A stretch of 6,167 nt of DNA from Bdellovibrionales bacterium (GTDB lineage: Bacteria; Bdellovibrionota; Bacteriovoracia; Bacteriovoracales; Bacteriovoracaceae), in assembly GCA_005791855.1 (NCBI GenBank), contig SXUH01000267.1, forward strand, positions 1-6,167, in the 5' to 3' direction. The notes under the pieces were generated by a model. The model had not been told where the DNA came from. It did no database searches and saw nothing but the letters and a program-made list of their open reading frames with translations. Shown piece by piece: positions 1 to 3,430 of this stretch. Each line of letters starts with the position of its first letter. Within the stretch, counting starts at the first letter, position 1. Both the position numbers and the translations under genes were made by a program.

Positions 1-956
1 ACCGGGAGATCGACAACGGAACGCTGGAGAAGATCTCGCAGTTCTGTAACGTGCCCAAGCAGAACGTCTTCAAGTCCATCGACATGGACTCGATCTACAA
101 GGTGCCGCTGTCGTTCCACCAGCAGGGCCTGGACAAGCGGGTCACCGAACTCCTCGGCATGTGGGCCACGGAGCCGAACATGGACGACATCAACCGGGTG
201 ATCTACAACCAGGAGAACCCGATCAAGACCGTGAACGTCGGCGTGGTCGGGAAGTACATCGACCTCATCGAATCCTACAAGTCCCTGAACGAGGCCCTCC
301 GGCACGCGGCAATCGTGAACCAGGTGAAGCTCGAGCTCACCTTCATCGACGCCGAGGACCTGGAGAAGGGCATCAAGGTCAACCTCCTCGACGTCGTCGA
401 CGGCATCCTCGTCCCCGGCGGCTTCGGCGCCCGCGGGACGGAGGGGAAGATCAAGGCCATCCAGTACGCCCGGGAGAAGAAGAAGCCCTTCTTCGGCATC
501 TGCCTCGGGCTCCAGCTCTCGATCATCGAGTTCGCGCGGAACGTGGCGGGGATCAAGAACGCGACCTCCATGGAGTTCACCGACAAGGGCGACTTCGTGG
601 TCCACTACATGCCGGGCCAGTCCCGCGAGGGGAGCAAGGGCGGGAGCATGCGCCTCGGGTCCTACGAGTGCGACCTCACCCCCGGCAGCCTCGGGAGCAA
701 GGTCTACGGCGCAACGAAGATCTCCGAGCGCCACCGCCACCGCCTCGAAGTGAACAACGAGTACGTGAAGAAGCTCACCGACAAGGGCCTCGTGGTCTCC
801 GGGGTGAACCCGGCCCTGAACCTCGTCGAGGTGATCGAGCTTTCGAACCATCCGTACTTCATCGCCTGCCAGTACCACCCGGAGTTCAAGTCCAAACCGT
901 TTAAGCCGCACCCACTGTTTGCCTCCTTCGTGAAGGCCAGTGGCGAGCTCCACTAA
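1..956 (+). CDS. pyrG: CTP synthase, C-terminal part (5' end outside window)
   Basis: CTP synthase makes CTP from UTP, ATP and glutamine in the cytoplasm. The reading frame is open from base 3 at the left edge; about 317 residues are visible, so roughly 220 N-terminal residues (most of the synthetase domain) lie outside. The GTG at 51 is an internal Val, not a start, because homology runs upstream through it (EKISQFCNVP, DMDSIYKVPL). The class I glutamine amidotransferase domain begins near KTVNVGVVGKYIDL (about base 225). It has the LVPGGFG oxyanion loop (408-428), the nucleophile Cys in GICLGLQ (codon 501-503), the family signature ERHRHRLEVNN, and the catalytic His and Glu of HPEF (codons 876-878 and 882-884), so the glutaminase triad is complete. 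The protein ends normally at TAA 954-956. kdsC follows after 17 bases, probably on the same transcript, which fits CTP use in CMP-Kdo formation. Confidence 0.97.
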   Translation, partial: REIDNGTLEKISQFCNVPKQNVFKSIDMDSIYKVPLSFHQQGLDKRVTELLGMWATEPNMDDINRVIYNQENPIKTVNVGVVGKYIDLIESYKSLNEALRHAAIVNQVKLELTFIDAEDLEKGIKVNLLDVVDGILVPGGFGARGTEGKIKAIQYAREKKKPFFGICLGLQLSIIEFARNVAGIKNATSMEFTDKGDFVVHYMPGQSREGSKGGSMRLGSYECDLTPGSLGSKVYGATKISERHRHRLEVNNEYVKKLTDKGLVVSGVNPALNLVEVIELSNHPYFIACQYHPEFKSKPFKPHPLFASFVKASGELH

Positions 957-973
957 CAAAAAAGTAGGGAAGC

Positions 974-1510
974 ATGAACCTACGAGAGATCTCGAAGAAA
1001 TTTGAGGCGAAGCTGAAGAAGATCAAGGTCCTGGCCTTCGACCTGGACGGGATCCTCACCGACGCCCACGTGTGGTGGGCGAGCGAGGAGGTCGGCTTCA
1101 ACCGGAACTTCAACATCTACGACGGCTACGGGATGAAGCTCCTCATGAAGGCGGGCCTCAAGGTCGGCGTCATCACCGGCGGGAACAGCGTCTCCGTCAC
1201 CAAGCGGGTGGACCAGCTGGGCCTCACCTTCTGCTACGTCGGCAACGAGGACAAGCGCGCGGCCTTCCTGGACCTGATGAAGAAGTACGACGTCGCCGCC
1301 GACGAGATCCTCTACATGGGAGACGAGCTCTTCGACCTCCCGCTGCTGCGGAAGGCGGGGTTCTCGGCCACCGTGCCGAACACCTCCGACGAGGTGAAGG
1401 AGGCCGTGGACTACGTGACCATCCGGACCAGCGGCCGGGGCTGCGCCCGCGAGGTCATCGACCTGGTCCGCTACGCCCAGGGCATCGTCCCCCCGGCCGA
1501 GGACTTCTAG
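974..1510 (+). CDS. kdsC: 3-deoxy-D-manno-octulosonate 8-phosphate phosphatase, HAD family
   Basis: This is probably the cytoplasmic phosphatase that converts Kdo 8-phosphate to Kdo before CMP activation, a step of lipopolysaccharide inner-core synthesis. Its 178 residues match KdsC length, with no cap domain. HAD motif I is FDLDGILTD with Asp23 (nucleophile) and Asp25. Motif II is ITGGNS (Thr68). Lys94 in NEDKR is the motif III lysine. Motif IV is GDELFD with Asp117 and Asp121, a GDxxxD form where many KdsC have GDDxxD. The SGRGCARE segment (153-160) corresponds to the usual GGxGAxRE tail that closes on the neighbouring subunit's active site. The ATG at 974 has AGGGA at 966-970 just upstream (tight spacing). 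It sits 17 bases after pyrG and abuts the next gene, so an operon is likely. Related C0-type HAD phosphatases cannot be fully excluded, but the tail and length favour KdsC. Confidence 0.9.
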   Translation: MNLREISKKFEAKLKKIKVLAFDLDGILTDAHVWWASEEVGFNRNFNIYDGYGMKLLMKAGLKVGVITGGNSVSVTKRVDQLGLTFCYVGNEDKRAAFLDLMKKYDVAADEILYMGDELFDLPLLRKAGFSATVPNTSDEVKEAVDYVTIRTSGRGCAREVIDLVRYAQGIVPPAEDF

Positions 1511-2080
1511 ATGCTCGGGAAAAAGATCTACAAGACCTCCATGCTCAACGTCTTCCGGCTGATCATCATCGCCATCGTGATCTTCTTCTTCAACGGCTTC
1601 TACCTCGAGACCTTCACCTACGAGAACTTCCAGGCGGTGGGGAAGTTCCGCATCCTCGACGTGCTGAAGTACCACTACACGTACCCGCTGGAGTTCATCT
1701 CCTTCTTCTGCCTCATCATCATCCCGGCGCTCTACTACGGGGTGATCCGCGGCGTGCGCTTCTACGAGAAGGGCTTCCTCTTCAACCGGGGGCTGCCGTT
1801 CATGAATAAGAAGATCCTCTACTCGGAGGTGGCCACCTACAAGCTCCTCCACCCGGAGCTCGCCATCACCATCCACACCAAGGCCGGGGAGGTCTTCGTC
1901 CTGGCGGACAACCACATGCAGCGGGTGATCGCCATCCTCGACCAGCACAACATCCAGGGCGACCTCGCCCGGGACGACTACGTCCGGCTCATCACCAACT
2001 ACCGGAAGTTCATCATCATCATCGTGAGCTTCACGGTGTTCATCTTCGTGGCGAAGAAGCTGGTTCAGTTGTTCTACTAG
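1511..2080 (+). CDS. unrecognised membrane protein with three TM segments and a PH-like middle
   Basis: I do not recognise this 189-residue protein by name. Its ATG directly follows the kdsC TAG with no gap, and GAGGA at 1499-1503 inside the kdsC end lies 7 bases ahead, so translation is probably coupled to kdsC. Hydrophobic segments are seen at about residues 14-34 (LIIIAIVIFFF), 60-79 (FISFFCLIIIPALYYG) and 167-187 (FIIIIVSFTVFIFVAKK). Between the second and third, residues 81-160 read as alternating beta strands (FYEKGFLFNRG, KKILYSEVATYKLL, AITIHTKAGEVFVLADN) followed by a helix. That layout resembles the bacterial PH-like (DUF304/bPH2) domains often found in membrane proteins; this is a pattern judgement, not a search result. 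The position after kdsC is where lptC sits in many proteobacteria, but LptC has one N-terminal helix and a periplasmic beta fold, so this is not a typical LptC. A role at the envelope is only a guess from context. Confidence 0.88.
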   Translation: MLGKKIYKTSMLNVFRLIIIAIVIFFFNGFYLETFTYENFQAVGKFRILDVLKYHYTYPLEFISFFCLIIIPALYYGVIRGVRFYEKGFLFNRGLPFMNKKILYSEVATYKLLHPELAITIHTKAGEVFVLADNHMQRVIAILDQHNIQGDLARDDYVRLITNYRKFIIIIVSFTVFIFVAKKLVQLFY

Positions 2081-2100
2081 GGAGATGCGGGAGACGCGGA

Positions 2101-2410
2101 GCTTCGTCGACGCGGGAAGATTGGGTTGTTTTTTTGCGTGAAGCTTCGTCGGTGGGGAAGTAGGATTGATTACTTTGCGCGAAGCTTCGTCGGCGCGGGA
2201 AGTAGGATTGATGTTTTCTTGGCGCGAGGCTTCGTCGGTGGGGAAGTAGGATTGATTTTTTTGTGCGAGGCTTCGTCGGCGGGGAGGTAGGATCGATTTC
2301 TTGGCGCGAGGCTTCGTCGGCGGGGAAGTAAGCCTGATTTATTAGCTCAAGGCTTCGTCGGCGCGGAAATAGGATTGATTTCTCTACGCAGGGCTTCGTC
2401 GGCGCGGAAG
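2101..2410. repeat. tandem array of eight degenerate ~41-bp repeats between convergent genes
   Basis: Copies begin at 2101, 2143, 2184, 2229, 2270, 2311, 2352 and 2393. Unit lengths are 42, 41, 45, 41, 41, 41 and 41 bases, plus a final partial copy of 18. All eight start with an identical GCTTCGTCG. This is followed by a G-rich stretch (GCGCGGGAAG or GGTGGGGAAG types), then mostly TAGGATTGAT, a T-rich stretch, and a variable GCGCGAG-like end. The array fills the whole space between the membrane-protein stop (2080, after a 20-base lead-in) and the flagellin stop (2411-2413, minus strand); the partial copy ends at that stop. The period is not a multiple of three and TAG recurs, so it is not coding. 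Copies 1 and 4 carry runs of seven T (2129-2135 and 2256-2262). Function is unknown. Candidate roles are transcription termination between convergent genes, a protein-binding array, or drift from replication slippage. Confidence 0.93.
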
Positions 2411-3244
2411 TTATGAGTCTTTCAAGAGCCGGAGGGCATTGGCGCTGAAGTTGCTCGTCTGGGAGAGGACGTTGGTGGCGGCGTCGAACTTGATCTGGGC
2501 GCGGATGTTGTTGGAAGACTCGTAGGCGTAGTCGGCGTCCAGCCGCTGGGACATGGAGCTCGCTTCGTTGGTGCGGGCGACCTCGAGGTTGTTCATCGTG
2601 CTCTGGAGCCGATTCTGCATGGACCCCACGAGGGCGCGGTTCGAGGAGAGCTTGTCCAGGGCCTTGTCGATGTAGCCGATGTTCAGGCGGGCGTCGGTCG
2701 CGGTCTGGATGGTGGAGTCGACGATGGAGAGGTTAAACTCGCTCAGGGAGAGGTCCTTCTGGTTGATGGAGATCTTCGACTCCCCGCCGGCCCCGGTGCC
2801 GACCTGGAAGTCGCGGGTGGAGTTGTCCTTCACCTGCAGGAGAGGATTGCCGTTGAACTTCGTCGTCTTGAGGGTGCGCTCGATCTCCGAGCGGAGGGCC
2901 ATGTACTCGTTGTTGAGCAGACCGCGGTTCTCGTCGTTGAGGGTGTCGCTCGAGGCCTGGATGGAGAGCTCGCGCAGGCGGATGAGCATGCTGCTGATCT
3001 CGTTCATGGACCCTTCGGCGACCTGGAACTCGGAGACGGCGTCGTTGGCGTTTCGGATGGCGACGTACTGGGAGCGGATCTGGGACTGCTGCTTCAGACC
3101 AATCGACAAGGAGGCAGCGTCGTCGGCGGCGGAGCGCACGCGGGTACCCGAGGAGAGTTTCCCCGTCGTACTTTCGATCTGCCTGTTGTGTTCACTCATC
3201 GAGCGTTGCGCTTGAAGAGCAGACACGTTGGTGTTGATCCGCAT
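2411..3244 (-). CDS. fliC: flagellin (short type without D2/D3 domains)
   Basis: This is the filament subunit, exported through the flagellar type III apparatus and polymerised outside the cell. The 277-residue protein has the conserved N-terminal D0/D1 region (MRINTNVSALQAQRSM at the start; KLSSGTRVRSAADDAASLSIG at about 29-49; LRELSIQASSDT in the D1 helix) and the C-terminal D1/D0 region (about 195-277, ending NFSANALRLLKDS). Only about 45 residues separate them, so the variable outer domains are essentially absent and the filament should be thin and smooth. The start at 3244 is fixed by the canonical N-terminus and an in-frame TGA just upstream. That ATG has no Shine-Dalgarno at normal distance; see the leader ORF at 3244-3264. 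The stop abuts the tandem repeat array. Neighbouring genes are not flagellar, so this may be one of several dispersed flagellin copies. No cysteines are present. Confidence 0.97.
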   Translation of the reverse strand: MRINTNVSALQAQRSMSEHNRQIESTTGKLSSGTRVRSAADDAASLSIGLKQQSQIRSQYVAIRNANDAVSEFQVAEGSMNEISSMLIRLRELSIQASSDTLNDENRGLLNNEYMALRSEIERTLKTTKFNGNPLLQVKDNSTRDFQVGTGAGGESKISINQKDLSLSEFNLSIVDSTIQTATDARLNIGYIDKALDKLSSNRALVGSMQNRLQSTMNNLEVARTNEASSMSQRLDADYAYESSNNIRAQIKFDAATNVLSQTSNFSANALRLLKDS

Positions 3245-3268
3245 CAGTCAGTCATGGCCGTCATCCTT
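3244..3268 (-). promoter_or_regulatory. flagellin ribosome-binding site with a tiny overlapping leader ORF
   Basis: Read on the minus strand, AAGGA (3268-3264) lies 19 bases from the flagellin ATG (3244-3242) but only 8 bases from an earlier ATG at 3255-3253. That ATG opens a three-codon frame (Met-Thr-Asp) whose TGA (3246-3244) overlaps the flagellin ATG by one base as TGATG. An in-frame ATG at 3264-3262 would make it six codons. The arrangement suggests that ribosomes load on the leader ORF and restart on flagellin. It could also be chance, with flagellin initiated from the distant site. Confidence 0.5.
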
Positions 3269-3283
3269 GAAAATAATTGTGCC

Positions 3284-3303
3284 TTCCCCCGACCTTGGGG
3301 GAA
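3284..3303 (-). promoter_or_regulatory. GC-rich hairpin upstream of flagellin
   Basis: TTCCCCC (3284-3290), a six-base gap and GGGGGAA (3297-3303) form a perfect 7-bp inverted repeat. It lies 15 bases upstream of the AAGGA ribosome site of flagellin. If it is transcribed it would form a stable 5'-UTR hairpin able to affect translation or mRNA life; as DNA it could be an operator. No poly-U follows, so it is not a standard terminator. Confidence 0.4.
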
Positions 3304-3330
3304 AACGATGTCCTCGGATCGGTAAAATCA

Positions 3331-3370
3331 AGGGAATAGGTGAGGGATTTGTTTTACAAGTTCGAGGGAT
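3331..3370. promoter_or_regulatory. helically spaced GAGGGAT boxes around a small palindrome
   Basis: On the plus strand GAGGGAT occurs at 3342-3348 and 3364-3370, 22 bases apart, and a related AGGGAAT sits at 3331-3337, 11 bases from the first. TTGT-TTT-ACAA (3349-3359), a 4-3-4 interrupted palindrome, lies between the two perfect boxes. The group is about 90-125 bases upstream of the flagellin start in otherwise non-coding DNA. Spacing of one and two helical turns is what a regulator binding one DNA face would need. The motifs are short, so chance is possible. Confidence 0.3.
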
Positions 3371-3400
3371 CTTAATAGCTGGGGAGTTGCTCGGGTACGG

Positions 3401-3424
3401 GACTGCCAACGGAAGTTGGCAGTC
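3401..3424 (-). terminator. hairpin just after the fibronectin-III gene, no U tract
   Basis: GACTGCCAAC (3401-3410), loop GGAA and GTTGGCAGTC (3415-3424) make a perfect 10-bp stem with a four-base loop. It starts six bases after the stop codon of the large minus-strand gene (3433-3431). The position is right for a transcript end or a 3' mRNA-stabilising structure. No T run follows on the minus strand, so if it terminates transcription it does so without the classical U tract. Confidence 0.5.
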
Positions 3425-3430
3425 GGTGGC

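Noticed and set aside
51..53. GTG as the start of a 301-residue protein
   Set aside because: The frame continues upstream with CTP synthase homology; this is an internal Val.
161..904. 247-codon plus-strand frame inside pyrG
   Set aside because: Arg/Gly/Pro-rich frame-shifted translation of pyrG, whose own frame carries all amidotransferase motifs.
980..1948. 322-codon open frame on the minus strand across kdsC and the membrane protein
   Set aside because: Low-complexity Glu/Asp/Val/His content and no motif; shadow of the strongly G/C-ending codons of the plus-strand genes.
2101..2410. CRISPR array
   Set aside because: The full 41-bp unit is repeated, including the part that would be a spacer; variable stretches are only about 10 bases and no cas genes are present.
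2562..2570. Repeat-like GCTTCGTTG inside the flagellin gene
   Set aside because: It is explained by conserved coding (TNEAS) and lacks the rest of the repeat unit.
3269..3284. Sigma-54 type promoter AGGCAC-N5-TTTTC upstream of flagellin
   Set aside because: The -12 GC is missing and transcription would start downstream of the ribosome site.
3316..3323. Sigma-28 -10 element (ACCGATCC on the minus strand) for flagellin
   Set aside because: It matches only five of eight consensus bases and has no TAAA -35 box at the required distance.
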